In this document: positions 34,792-47,010 of the stretch, piece by piece
Layout of the letters: each line of letters begins with the position of its first letter
Numbering within the stretch: position 1 is the first letter of the stretch
Assembly: GCA_017163975.1 (NCBI GenBank)
Contig: JAFFSR010000370.1
Span: forward strand, 248,001 to 312,000
Source of the DNA: Anastatus disparis
Taxonomy: Eukaryota; Arthropoda; Insecta; Hymenoptera; Eupelmidae
Reading direction: 5' to 3'
Length of the DNA: 64,000 nt
Notes under the pieces: generated by a model
Seen by the model: the letters and a program-made list of their open reading frames with translations, nothing else
Databases searched by the model: none
Told to the model about the DNA's origin: nothing
Made by a program: the position numbers and the translations under genes

Positions 34792-35184
34792 TTAAGAGCA
34801 GGCCGGATTCGCTGTCCTTGTCTAATTGGCATTTTTGTTATTTACTCAAGTATTAATCGGTGTATCTGCAAATTGAAGGTTAAGCGCAATAGATATTATT
34901 ATTACAAATATTTATGTACAAGAAAAAAAAAATCTATCGCTTTCTTTTTGATAAAAGTAAGGAACGCGAAAATATTATAAACATAATCTTTTACTTCGGC
35001 GTTCCTTACTTTTCTCAAAAACAAATCGGTAGATTTTTTTTTTCTTGTGCATAGATATTCATAATAATAATATCTATTGCGATCAACCTTTATTTTGAAG
35101 ATACACCGATTAATACTTGAGTAAATAACAAACAACTCAATTGTTACTCGGTCGGTATCAGGTTCTACTCCCGCCTGCCGTTAA
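34792..35184. mobile_element. TTAA hairpin MITE family B, copy 2
   Basis: TTAA at 34792-34795 and 35181-35184 around a near-identical copy of the element at 20809-21200, in the same orientation. The two copies differ by a few substitutions, so amplification is fairly recent. Confidence 0.9.
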
Positions 35185-35583
35185 ATCAATCATTTACGTT
35201 TTTTTTAAAAAAAAAAATTTTTCTTGAATAAATTATGGTCAAAACATAATTAAAAACCCAAAGAAATAAATTCAACTTAAAAATAATTCTGGTAAATGTA
35301 ACAACAATAGTTTTAAAATGCTATTAAAAGTTAAAATTATTTTTAAGTACTAAAATATGTAAAAACTACAAATTTGATTGTACAAATTGTATAAATATTT
35401 AACTCGAATATAAAAACATCATCAAATAAAACAAAAATCATCAATGTTTAAAATTTAAAAATAATATCTATGAATAAAACCAGTCAAGCGTAAAACGTAC
35501 TCGTTTTCGAACAGTGAGACTGAAATTCATTGCGCGCGATAACGCACATTTCAATCTCTACGTTGAAGTATACGTTGTATGTG

Positions 35584-35904
35584 CACTGAGAGAATATTGG
35601 TATAAATGCTGCACTTATTAGTACAGCAGAACTCTAAAACGCATGAATTGATTCGTCCTTTGATTTGGTGCTGCTGCTGTCCCGAAACAGTGCAGCATTC
35701 GTCTTAGTCTTGCGCTTATGATATACAAAAAGCGCCTACGATATCTGAAAAGCGCCTCTGGTGGACGAAAAGAGAAACTCAGCTGATGTATATTAGTCGT
35801 TTTGGGACGGCTGGGCCCCCGAATCTTGTGGCGCTTCTGCACGAATCGACGATGCAGCGGATGTACTTAGAGTTTCCAGCAGACGAGCCAATGTTCTCTC
35901 AGTG
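35584..35904. mobile_element. Small MITE, GC-richer interior
   Basis: The ends CACTGAGAGAATATTGG and CCAATGTTCTCTCAGTG are inverted, 321 bp apart. The interior contains a repeated AAAAGCGCCT motif. Target duplications are not obvious. Confidence 0.5.
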
Positions 35905-36009
35905 TGCTAGCGTGCTCTGTTAAAGCAGCTCAAGTTTGAAGCAAGGTGACGTCATGCTGGCTTGTGCTTACAGTACGCTCTAAGCTTAAAAGCATATACA
36001 CTTTATGGG

Positions 36010-39000
36010 ATCTAAATAAGTGCTGTTGGAAACCTTTTACTTTGAAATTAAAACCGTTTTCATCCCAAATAAATTTAATTTTGATAAAATATTATTTTCC
36101 GCCATAATTTTGTTAATAATTTTTTTTTTGTTCGGATTAGAAAAGCCCCTTCACAACATTTTTTTTTTAAACTAAATAATGCCATTTCAAACTTATGAAT
36201 AGAATATGAAATGATTCATTGTGCACATAATATACTAATTTAGAATAAAATTCAATTAATTCAATCCTTTTAATAAATTCATAGTTTTAATTTACACGCT
36301 CATTAATTATTAATAAAATTAAAATGAAAACTATGACAAAATTCAACTCAATTAATTACAATGAATATAAATTTGTTGAAATCAAATATAAAAGTTGCAA
36401 ACATTACTCTATTTAAAACTAAATAATTTGCATGTTATGAGAAAATGATTCTTAAATATTAGTTAATTTTATCTCTATAAAATTCTAGTTTTTTGTACCG
36501 CGTTCTCATTAGTTGATGAATAATTTTAACATAAAAATCTCTGCACAAATTGTACAATCGCAAATTATTCCAATAAAAATCACATACAATTAAATTTTAA
36601 TAAATAACTTCTAAGGAAATAATATATAACACCACAAACCAAAGTCTGAAATAAAATTATTTACTAAATTACATTTCAAGAAGATAAAACCCCGTTAACA
36701 AGAAAATAAATACGTGAGTAATAATATACTCCTATAATTAATGAATGTTTTGTTTAGAAGTTTAAGAAAACCTGAAACGTCCCAAAATTGAGAAAATTTT
36801 TCTTTTCTTTACTTAATTAAATTAATAAATCTAAATAAACAAAAACATTATTGCAATATTAAACGTAAGATTACAAATTGTACATTTCGACTATAAATAA
36901 GTTGTTTTATTATAACATTCACATAAAACGGAAAACTTATCATAAAAGAGAAGGCTGAAAACAAAAGATCTTGAATTTCAAACTTAAAAGAAATATAATG
37001 CGTTCCCACGGCGGGATTTTGGTCGCTGGAGTGAGGGGATTCATTTTCACCAAGAATTAAAAATAAAACCACGAGTTTCGTGCTAAACTGTAGCAGAGTA
37101 CAATTGGATATTCTCTTATCTAACTAAACTTAATGCTTTCACACAGTTAATTCTAAAAAAAACTGCGAGATGCGAAATAATCAACTAAGTTAAAATATAC
37201 CAGACACTCGTAAACTAGTGTCTATGCGATCCGTAGTTAAGCGTACCACATGAGAATTTTAGGTAATATAAATAACTTGTTGCAAGCATGACGAGAAAAG
37301 TCTTGTCTTGAGGTTTCTATAACATTTTAACTTGAATTTTGATCAACGGGTTTTCTGTTGACGCTTCCTTTCATCTAAGGTGCTAACCTTGTCCTCGAGG
37401 GGAGACGTTAGCAGTGACAAATTAAAATATTTAATTAATTTTTAAAAAAAAACGAATTGACTTTCTCGCCATGCACCAACAAAAATGGAAAATTTCATAG
37501 GATACGAGTGAATAATATTAAATGCGTAAGATATAATAAGAGTGCTAAGTTCGAATTTGGTAAAAGTTTTTTTTTGAATTAATACGAATCATATAATGGT
37601 TAATCCATTTACTTTAGAAATAAATTGAAATTGACATTAATTTCAAAGCTATTAAGTTTAAGATAGAAAAATGCATGCAAATTTGCTCGCATTAATTAGT
37701 AGTTTAAATGTAAAAATTTAAATCAAATGCGACACCTTTGAATAAATAGCGAATTATCTGAAAATAAATAAAATGCCCGCCAATTCGCAAGCATTTAGCC
37801 AAATTATTTTTAGTAAACAATAGCAATTTTTTTACGATTAATAAATTAGGCCGACCAATAAATCTAATTGTTGCCAATTTTTTTTTATTTTAAAATAAAT
37901 TATTATCAAAATTCAATTTTATCATTAACCTTACGCGTAGTAAGTGATGACGTGACTAAAACCTCAATAAACTATAAGCCAATTTGGTAACTCAATTTAA
38001 ATATAAATTATTTAATAACACAAAATTGTTGCTATGCAGCACTAAAAAATTTTTTTTTTAAAAAAAAAAACCTAAGCATCAACTTAAAATCTTAAAGAAA
38101 CTTTCTAGAAATAAAATCATTTAAGCAATTTAATAGTATACCATCACATTAAATCTTCGCGCTAAGATTGAAATAACTTTTATAACAATTTTTCCGGTCG
38201 ATAAAACCTCTAAAAAATTACCGACATGATCACCGAAAACTGTACTTATCCATTACCATCCGTGCGGAATAATTTAGAATAATGATCTATAATCAATACC
38301 ATTTATGGTAACTCCAATTTAAACTTAGTATTTTTAAACTAATGTAATTTAATTTAATTTCAACAACGCACTTTGCTAATTCGATTATCCGAAAACTTCT
38401 TAGGTCATTTTCAATATTTGGTTTCCTTTACTTTAAAATAAACTAAATATTTATAATAATAATAACTAATAAACGACCAAATCACTATCCATTTTTCGAA
38501 ATTAATTTTTTTTTATGAGTTTGTTTCCAAATAAATTATATGATCTACCTGTATACCATTATAATACTCAACTAAATTTACAAATCAATATTAAACAGGT
38601 AATTTAACAGTAAAACACTTAAACAGAAAAATAAAAGAAATGTTTAAAAATTACAAGCTATAATTGCTCGAATATTTTAATTTAATAATGTAAATCATTT
38701 TGTTACATAAATACTAATAATTAAAGCACATTCACAGTTAATTCTTTATTTTAAATAATTTTGAAACTAAAAAATTGAAACAACCTCGATATGTTTTAAA
38801 TCAATTACAATTTGTATTTATAGTTAATCGTAATCGGTATAATAAATTAAAGTATTATTAAACCCCTTGTATTTAATTAAAATTCATATGTTACAATAAA
38901 AAAATATAATAATTTCCAGGCTATACCGTAAAACTCAACGTCTTCTGTTACCAACGTTAATTTCGAAATTTAATGCTTACTAATAATATAAAAGAATGCT

Positions 39001-39700
39001 GCATGCCGAAATATGATAGAAATTTAACGCGATTTGTCGTTTAAAATTAACTGTCGTTCTCACGTTGTCACCTAAAACAAGTAAGGCGATAAAAAGGCAA
39101 AGCGTTGCACTAACTGTATGCTTCTCCCGTGGTATTATAACTAATATTTCAAATAATACACAAAATAGAATATATCATCTCATATATTTTAATAAAAACC
39201 GCGTAAACGAATTGCTATTGTGCTAAATAACACATTTATAGGTATATATTTAAATAAATACTTTAATGGAATTTCGTGAGTTTCAGATGAACATATTCAA
39301 CCTATCCAAATCAGAGGGAATATTTACGCTTATCCAAATAAATAAATAGCAGGTATGCATATTTTAATTAATATGCATCCCATTTAGTCTTAACCATTTG
39401 TAGCATGAAGTATTTAAAATAGGTCTAATACTAAAATAAAACCGTAGTAGCTTAATCCTTAATATTAAGTTTAACAAATTCAAATAAATTTTGGGCGGAG
39501 TCACTAAATAAATTTTTAAATCTAACCGCGTTGAAATATAGTAATATTTTTCAATTTCGGAATAGTTAATAGCGTATCTACTGGCGAATATCTAACGAAA
39601 ATTAAACAAACGTCTAATCGGATCTTTCTAACTTACATAATTAGTTTTGTAATTCAATTTTATAAAAAAAAAGAAAACACGAATTAATATAAAAGCTGTT
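36010..39700. other. AT-rich sequence without recognised features
   Basis: About 3.7 kb with no supported ORF, RNA or repeat structure. A small GC-rich patch at about 37370-37430 has no assignment. Confidence 0.5.
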
Positions 39701-39718
39701 TTATTGTATATAATAGGA

Positions 39719-40682
39719 CTCTTGCACTAAAGGCGCAAGAGAAAGAAAAGTTATTATTAGTTGAATGTAGGATTTCTTGTACTAAGGTTCAAGAAAAACA
39801 ATAGGAAAAAAACGGTACCTAGACAACTGCAGTTAGTAAGTTAGGTTAGGAAATATTTGACTTTCATGGTAGTGGGCAGATGGTCCACGCACGATGGCTT
39901 ACAGGACCTGACTGATCACCATGTTCTATCATAGAAAAAGCAACCATGGTTAGTCGAATCAGATGTGCGACTCGAGTATAATGCGAAAAACTACGAAATG
40001 AAAAAGAATACAAATTGAATTAAAGAAAAAAATGAGATACAAAATTGAATAGAAATGAATTGAAAATGAATGCCATCCCGATGCTTTTTGTTAAGGTCGT
40101 GAGATGATGATTATTACCGGATGCTTTTTGTTAAGGTCCGATGACTAAAAAAAAAAAAATTACAAAATGAAGAAATATGAAGAAAATCGCGTAGCTTAAT
40201 CTCGTATACTATTTGTGATTACTCACTGTAGTATAATTAAGCCGTCGAGTACGCGCTGGGGAGTAGAGATGCAATAAGCATACCCTGGCCGGTTGATATT
40301 CGAGCGCTATTTGTGATCACCCACTGTAGCATAATTAAGACGTCGAATGCATCGCAAGGGAGTACAGATGCCCACAGCATACGCTTGCGAATGTTATTCG
40401 AGCACTATTAGGGAGTACAGATGCCCACAGCATACGCTAATAGTATAACTAAGGCAATATTATTACAAATACAAAAAGAAAATAAGGAAACAAACAAGGA
40501 AATTACCAAAAATAAATAAAGAAGAAAAAAAAAAGACAAAAATTTACATAATAATCTTGTACTAAAGGTTCAAGATGGAATAAAGAAATAAATATCTAAA
40601 AAGTGTAATGAATCAAAGGAACTGCACAAATCATACATACATTAGTTTGAGGACAATAAATCTTGTACTAAGAGTTCAAGAT
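39719..40682 (+). repeat. Cluster of recurring small stem-loops and tandem repeats
   Basis: Four near-identical stem-loops of the form CTTGTACTAAAGGTTCAAG lie at 39719, 39774, 40554 and 40660; the loop ACTAA is constant while outer stem bases vary in pairs (TCTTG/CAAGA, ATCTTG/CAAGAT). Between them are two copies of GATGCTTTTTGTTAAGGTC (40080, 40119), a unit of about 98 bp starting CTATTTGTGAT (40209, 40307), and three copies of GGGAGTA.AGATGC.....AGCATAC (40258, 40358, 40410). It could be a structured transcript or a retroelement leader. No ORF of note. Confidence 0.65.
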
Positions 40683-41081
40683 AGTAACAATCTATAATTA
40701 TTTACAAAAAAAAAACTAATCCCAAAAATATAATAAAGCAGCACTGTCAATTACCACGTAAAACGAATAAAATAAATTTCTTTTTGTTGAGAACTAATGT
40801 AGGCTCTTTCTCACGATAAGTTAAGATAATAAAATATCGTTTTGCTCAAAAGTTTAGGTTTCATACTTTTTATCTAAATATGTGACTCCGACACCAAAAC
40901 TGCAAGCGCAGAATCTACTGTTTCCAGTAAAAAAACGGTTAGGTAAAATAAAATTTGATGCTTTCCCATAGAAAAGTGCAACTGCAGGGAGGGGAATTAA
41001 AAAAAATATAATATTTCAAATTTAGTTATAAAGATGGCACACCTCAAGAAGAGAGGGTACCTCTCCTACTAGGTCATAAGT

Positions 41082-41117
41082 ATATAAGCTACCTGGACAA
41101 GACAACGCACATCAGTC
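41082..41117 (+). promoter_or_regulatory. Core promoter: TATA box plus initiator
   Basis: TATATAAG at 41082-41089 is followed by TCAGTC (41112-41117), matching the arthropod initiator, with the A about 32 bp downstream of the TATA box. Downstream (about 41290) AACCTAGGTAAAAT could be a splice donor. The transcript it would drive is unknown; the next + strand genes are the retroelement ORFs from 45730. Confidence 0.45.
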
Positions 41118-41299
41118 TTGTTCCAGCAGCAATACAGTAACTTTTACCGAAATTTAATAATTATCATAAACTGAAAATCGTTAGTTAGTGAATAAAATTG
41201 CAGTGTTAAAAATTAGCAGTTATATAGAGTGTTAGTGTAACACCGTGTAGTGAATTCAAGGTTGACAAAAACTAGGATAAACCTAGGTAAAATCATTTT

Positions 41300-43840
41300 T
41301 TTTATTATTTTATGCTCTGGATATACTACCATCGTATGTCCTAAAATAATAATTTTATTAATATTTAATCTATTTATTAATATAATACTACTCTTTTATA
41401 TTTTAACTTAACTATAAATGCTCATATTAAAGCTTCTCTTTTATTATTCAATTAAATTTCAATGTTTACGTAATTTTTCCCTATGATGATACGTTCATCC
41501 AAGCGACGCAAATTGACCCGAAAGTAATTCAGTCAATCTTAACCTTCAATAAATAGAATATAGTAACAAATCGATTTACAAATAAATATTGGATTGGCCT
41601 TTAAATAAGTTGATGTTTAACAATAACTTCTAAATATTAATTCAAAAAAAAAAAAAAAAAAAAAAGATAAAACTATTGATCAGTTCTATCTTTATTCTAA
41701 CTCCTGAAGGCCGAAAACCTGTAAAAATTCGGAATTAGATCAATACTTCTAAGTTATTCAAGAAGTTTTTGGCATATTGTATGCCATGTCACTATCATTC
41801 TCATCTTCTTTTTTTTTATACCTAACCCGCAATAACTTTTTCGTGCAGTAATAATCGTAGATACTATGGTATTCAAACTGATTTTAATTGATAAAAAAAT
41901 TTTTTTTTACTCCCTGTGTATTTACACTTTAGGAATAATAAATTAATCTTCAGCCCGCTTAATAAATGGCGGTAAAATAAATAAATTCATTTTGATAAAT
42001 TCTGTTAGATCTATCCGGACTATTAAGCACCGAAACAACAATTAAACATGATGTGATTAAGGTTACTTAAATTAATTCCTAAAGCTTTCTTAACCATTAA
42101 ATTCCTATCCAAAACGTTTATCTTTTCCTTCATTTTATCAAACCTTCCTAAAAAGTTATTAAAATGCAAAATATAAAATTATTGATCAACTTGAAATAAT
42201 GTTGAACCAATAGCATCAGTTTATCTTTTTAATTATAACTCTTAAATTCGATCACAATGTGAATCATTAAATCTCGAGAACAAGCCAAACAGTCGTAAAT
42301 TTATTTAACTAAAATTTACTGAATACTCTCATGTTATAACTTAAACATAAACCTCCGAAGAAATCTTTAACATTTTACCGAATTATTTAATTTTGATAAT
42401 GTTACTACCTTCATTATTGCTGTCGATCAACATTTTCAATTTTCTCATATAAAACTTTTTTTTATATATCTATTTCTTGCTTTATTAGTTTTTCGTAAAA
42501 AAAAAGAAAACATATATGGTTAAGAAATTCGCATTAAGTTATTCCAAGAACTAAATAATCATCAATAATTTTGTATCTAAATAAACGTACCCTAACAAGC
42601 AAATAATTGTAACTTTTAGTTTCCAGGTCGTCAGTGTAAAGAGGCGAGAGTTTTTCTCCAAAAGTTTGACCTTTCAGAAGAAAACTCTAGCCTTCATTAA
42701 CAAATTTTTATAGCTAGAGAATGAATCCATTTACAAGTAATTATTTACATGAATACTTTTGTTACAATTTAAATATTTTTAACTGGAAATTTTAATCATA
42801 TAATGATTGTACTTTGATATTAATTTAATTAATTTTGGGTTGTAAATATTAGCATAATAATGAAAAAACATAGTAATTTGGTAATGTTGGAATCCTATTC
42901 CACATTAAGTACTCGCTGATTACCGGTTATGATCGATATTGATTTTATAATAATACCAATATACTAACCTCAAGTACACATTCTTCTTTTAATTGAATTT
43001 TTAAACTATATTACTCTTCTGGAAAATCCGAACCCAGCGTACGTTTTAATATACAATTTCACTCACGCTTTTTTTTTTATTTTATTCTCAAATAAACATG
43101 GAAAAGTAAAAGAAACCATAAAAATGATTTAACTTAAATTCTATTTCATCACGCAAAAAGAAAAATAAACTATTGATCAAATTCATAATAAATACTAGAG
43201 ATTCGAGAGACTGCAATATCATTAACTATGCAATAAACATACACCTTATTGCATAACCTTAAACGGGAATCATGGTCTCAGACTCATTTCATTCTTAAAT
43301 ATTATTATAAAATTCTAGAATGTCCTTCTAAATAGTCTTCAAAACTAAACGATCCTGTTAAAACCTCCTAAATTCCCTAAATGGAATATAACTCTTTAAC
43401 TCTTCTCCGTACAATACATTTAAAGCTTGTAATGTCGTATCCCTCTTGCCATTTGCAATCGATAACAATCTATAAAGGATTTTACTTCTTTCAAATCGTT
43501 AGTTGACATTTTTCTTCTTTTGTATTAAAAAAAAAAAACGGTACAAATATCCAATAATTTTACGTAGATACAAAAACTCACGTATCCGTTTATAACAGTC
43601 TAAAGAAGAATAATCACTCTAACTCTACTCTATGATTGAGTAAATTTCGCCTTTTTTTTCCGTTAATCTATTATATTTTCTATATGAAATGTCAGTTTCT
43701 AACCCTTCTCATATATTTAATTGTAATACAATATAAATTCATTATTTTAATGACTTTGGATTTAAACACCATTTGTTTAATATTCACTCTGACTGAGATT
43801 AATTGTCGGGGACGACAATAAACTTAGTAAGGGGGAGAGG
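41300..43840. other. AT-rich sequence without recognised features
   Basis: No supported gene, RNA or mobile element. Poly-A tract at about 41645. Confidence 0.5.
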
Positions 43841-43849
43841 TAAACAAGT

Positions 43850-44100
43850 GACCGACTGTTTACCGTCTCGTTGTCATTCCTGTTTTTCACTTACGCAAAA
43901 ATGCCTTTGAACTATGATTTTTTGTAATGGTACTTACCTTTACTATTTCTTGGTTTGTTACATTGTTGGCCGGCTGGCACTGAATTGCCGGTTTTCCTTC
44001 ATTGACTTCAAAACAAAAGCTAATATGTCCCGACGTTGGAGTTAGTGGCTGCAATGCACTCACGTCCTAGTCGCATTAATTAGAAAAATTTTATAATATT
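43850..44100 (-). other. GC-richer block, inverted homologue of 26850-27420
   Basis: The minus strand reads GCAGCCACTAACTCC, GGAAAACCGGCAATTCAGTG, CAGCCGGCCAACAATG and AAAGGTAAGT in the same order as the block near 27.1-27.4 kb. The two copies face each other across about 16.5 kb and are clearly diverged. Confidence 0.45.
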
Positions 44101-45729
44101 CATATTTTCTACTTTATTTTTCTCCTCGGTTATAAGACATTTTTAAAACTTTAAACCGTCGCCACTCACCGCCATAACAAATAACAAAACCCTTTATTTT
44201 TCCTTTTTAATCGTACAACCATAGACCCGTTGATTAGGAGGATTGTTCCTAACTTGACGGCGTAAATTCTATTCCTCGGAATTCTTTAGCGATTTTTGCT
44301 AAAAAAATTCTTATTATTTTCTTTTTCTATTTTTATTGCAGTTTCTAAAATATCTCTCTTGTCGAGACGTCAACGCTTGTAAAGCGACCCTTAATATGTT
44401 ATGTATGAGTTCCAATCCAAGTACGTTATTTTTTATTCTTTTTTTTTCCATAATTCAAGCAAGGAAGAAATCTATAAAAGAAATTCTGTATCCTTCTTAA
44501 AATTATAGTAAGTTTAAATCACAAGAATTAACAATTATTCTCAAATGTCTAAATTGTTATTACTCAAATTTTCTTTAATGGAGTGCCACACTCTGAGTTT
44601 CTCGCGTTAGCAATTTCATATTATCGGCTCTGTCCAACACTCTTACACTATGGTAAACATCTCGGCTTGTCATTAAGCAAGCGCAAGAATTTATTTCATT
44701 CTTGTTACTGAAAGCTATCTAACTCTAACACATTTTCCTCTTTTTCCAATAAGTAATTTTAATATAATGGTCTTCTGAATAATCTCGATTGTTGGAGAAG
44801 ATCGTGCCTGTTACCATCACGGTAGATTCCGTTTATAATACCGTGTAATTGTTGTAATTGTTATAACCTCTTGAAAAACTCCATTTTCTTCGGAGATCAT
44901 TGCTGTCATTCCGTTAAATCGTGTTGATCCATTCTGTGTGACCATATTCTTTTATTTAAAATTAAAATTACACCCAATAATTATCGCCATAAAAACCTAC
45001 TGCGCCACCGTGGTTTAATATAACGTATGGTTCTAGATTACTATTAATAACTTTTTAAATTCTGCTTCTTCTTTATCCTAAATCCTTCCAAATTTCTTCC
45101 TTTAACATAATATCATCAGGATACCCTGCCAATACGTTTGGGGATTGTTGCTAGGCAATGATTTTTCATTAGCTACTGCAGCTACCGATATAAATCTTTT
45201 TCCTTCTATTTCCAAAATAACAGGAATTAATGCACTGTGTACCTTAATTCTAAAATTCAAACTATAGCCGTGAGATTGCGGAATCCTTTTGTTGCTACAA
45301 TTCATTGAACGCGAAAAGTAAGGTGGATTGACTGATTCGAAAGTAGGGTCGATGAACGCGCATATACTATGTATACGGCTCTGAACATACTGAGGGAATT
45401 ATTAAAAACAAAAAAATGTTCAACTTTATCTTATTTTCTTTGTTTAATTTAAAAAAAAAACTTTTTGTTCTTTATTAATTACTTTGCATATTATTTTTAA
45501 ACGTTAAATGTGTGGCAACTCACCAGATTTTAATTGAACAAATAAAACCTTGAATTCACTAACTGTGTGAATTCTCCGTTTAGGTGCGAAACTCTGCGAA
45601 TTGGGCCTATAGCTAGAAAATTAAATTCAAGGATAGTATTGCCGTAGGTAATCACTAAAATTAGTCTATTTTTATTATTTGGGGGTTTTAGCAAGACTAG
45701 GTAACGAATTACGGGGACCGGAAGTAGAA
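44101..45729. other. Region upstream of gag, unassigned
   Basis: AT-rich; no LTR or primer-binding site recognised. TCTCCGTTTAGGTGCGAAAC near 45575 looks like a splice acceptor. The frame is open for 17 codons before the gag ATG but contains no upstream ATG. A 67-aa minus-strand ORF at 45102-45305 has no recognisable match. Confidence 0.4.
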
Positions 45730-47010
45730 ATGCCAGACAACACGAATGACGCTCAAAACCGAGACGGACAAGCCGATCCATCTATGTTGATGATGACGGC
45801 TATGGCGAATAGCTTCGCCTTACATAATGCCCTGCAGGGCCTGCGCAGCTTTGACGGGCATAATATGCCTTTAAAAGACTTTATACAAGATGTTCGTAAT
45901 GGAAAAGAATATGTGCCTGCAGGAAGTGAAGGACAGTATGTCAAGGCCATGCTAACGAAGTTGCGCGGAAATGCTAGAGACTGCACATATGGACATTCCT
46001 TTGCCAACATCGACAGCTTAGTGAATCATTTGAAGACTAGATTCACACCGGGCAAGACGTATACTTACTATACTACCAAGATAAATGACATGAGGATGAA
46101 ACAAGGAGAGACTGTAGGAGCTTTCTACGATAGACTTAACATTCTGCTCAGTGGGGCTAAGAATGTTCTAAAGGACGACATTCCAGGAGCGACTGATGCT
46201 AACCTGAACGACATGATAAAACCTTTAGAATACGCGGCAAAGGACATCTTCATAAGAGGACTACCTGCCGATATATCTGTACAAGTGCCGGACACCAGAT
46301 ATAAATTTCATGGACAAGTGCCCAAGGTAAACTGGGAACAGACCGAATTTTCGGCAGAAAATCATTGGAAGCCAAGAAATCCGAACAACAACTGGAATAA
46401 TGGACAAAATAGGCACCAAAGCCAAAACTACGCATCTCAACCCATGGTGAATAATACTCCGCCTGGATTCCAGCAGAGGCAGGGACGCACAAACTATAAT
46501 GTGCAAAGGACCAATCAACCTCAAGTGAGACAAATACCACAGGATTATAACGTGAATAACTCACCACAGAGGTTTAATCAAAATCATTACACGCCTCGAC
46601 CGCAGTATACCCAGCAACAGCAGCAGATGTTCTCACAGGACGCTCGTTTATACAACCCTTATGTGCCCGGAAGACAGAGACCCTCGACTAATTATCAGCG
46701 ACCACAAGGGTATGAGCCTGGATATAATGCTTATCGGACACCTAATAACTATAACCGGATGCCTCCAAATCAGACTGAAGCTCCACGACAATCTGCATTC
46801 AATAATCAGACTGCTTTAAACTGGCAACTGGCTCGTCGCAACCAAGAGTCGACGAGCCAGAGACAAGTGACACCAAGCTCATCTCAACCTGTAATACCGA
46901 ATGCACCTCAACCACCGACTCAGCAGAACTCAACACAGGTGATGTTGATAAACGAGACTGCAAACGAGTTTCCATGTATAGGGGACTTACTGACAACGAT
47001 AGTGAAGTAG
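45730..47010 (+). CDS. gag: Gag-like protein of a Gypsy/errantivirus-like element
   Basis: Open frame of 426 codons from the first in-frame ATG (45730). The first half carries the capsid-type helical region (LRSFDGHNMPLKDFIQDV near residue 40, KLRGNARDC near 80, LKTRFTPGKTYTYY near 100, MKQGETVGAFYDRLN near 125) expected of Gypsy Gag, which assembles the particle shell in the cytoplasm. The second half is strikingly rich in Q, N, P and Y and has no CCHC zinc knuckle; many errantivirus-like Gags also lack one. The 3' end overlaps pol by 37 bp with pol in the -1 frame, the usual arrangement for programmed frameshifting, though I see no textbook slippery heptamer. The ORF is intact. Confidence 0.85.
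   Translation: MPDNTNDAQNRDGQADPSMLMMTAMANSFALHNALQGLRSFDGHNMPLKDFIQDVRNGKEYVPAGSEGQYVKAMLTKLRGNARDCTYGHSFANIDSLVNHLKTRFTPGKTYTYYTTKINDMRMKQGETVGAFYDRLNILLSGAKNVLKDDIPGATDANLNDMIKPLEYAAKDIFIRGLPADISVQVPDTRYKFHGQVPKVNWEQTEFSAENHWKPRNPNNNWNNGQNRHQSQNYASQPMVNNTPPGFQQRQGRTNYNVQRTNQPQVRQIPQDYNVNNSPQRFNQNHYTPRPQYTQQQQQMFSQDARLYNPYVPGRQRPSTNYQRPQGYEPGYNAYRTPNNYNRMPPNQTEAPRQSAFNNQTALNWQLARRNQESTSQRQVTPSSSQPVIPNAPQPPTQQNSTQVMLINETANEFPCIGDLLTTIVK

Noticed and set aside
45102..45305. 67-aa minus-strand ORF upstream of gag
   Set aside because: No domain, no start context and surrounded by stops; not supported as a gene.
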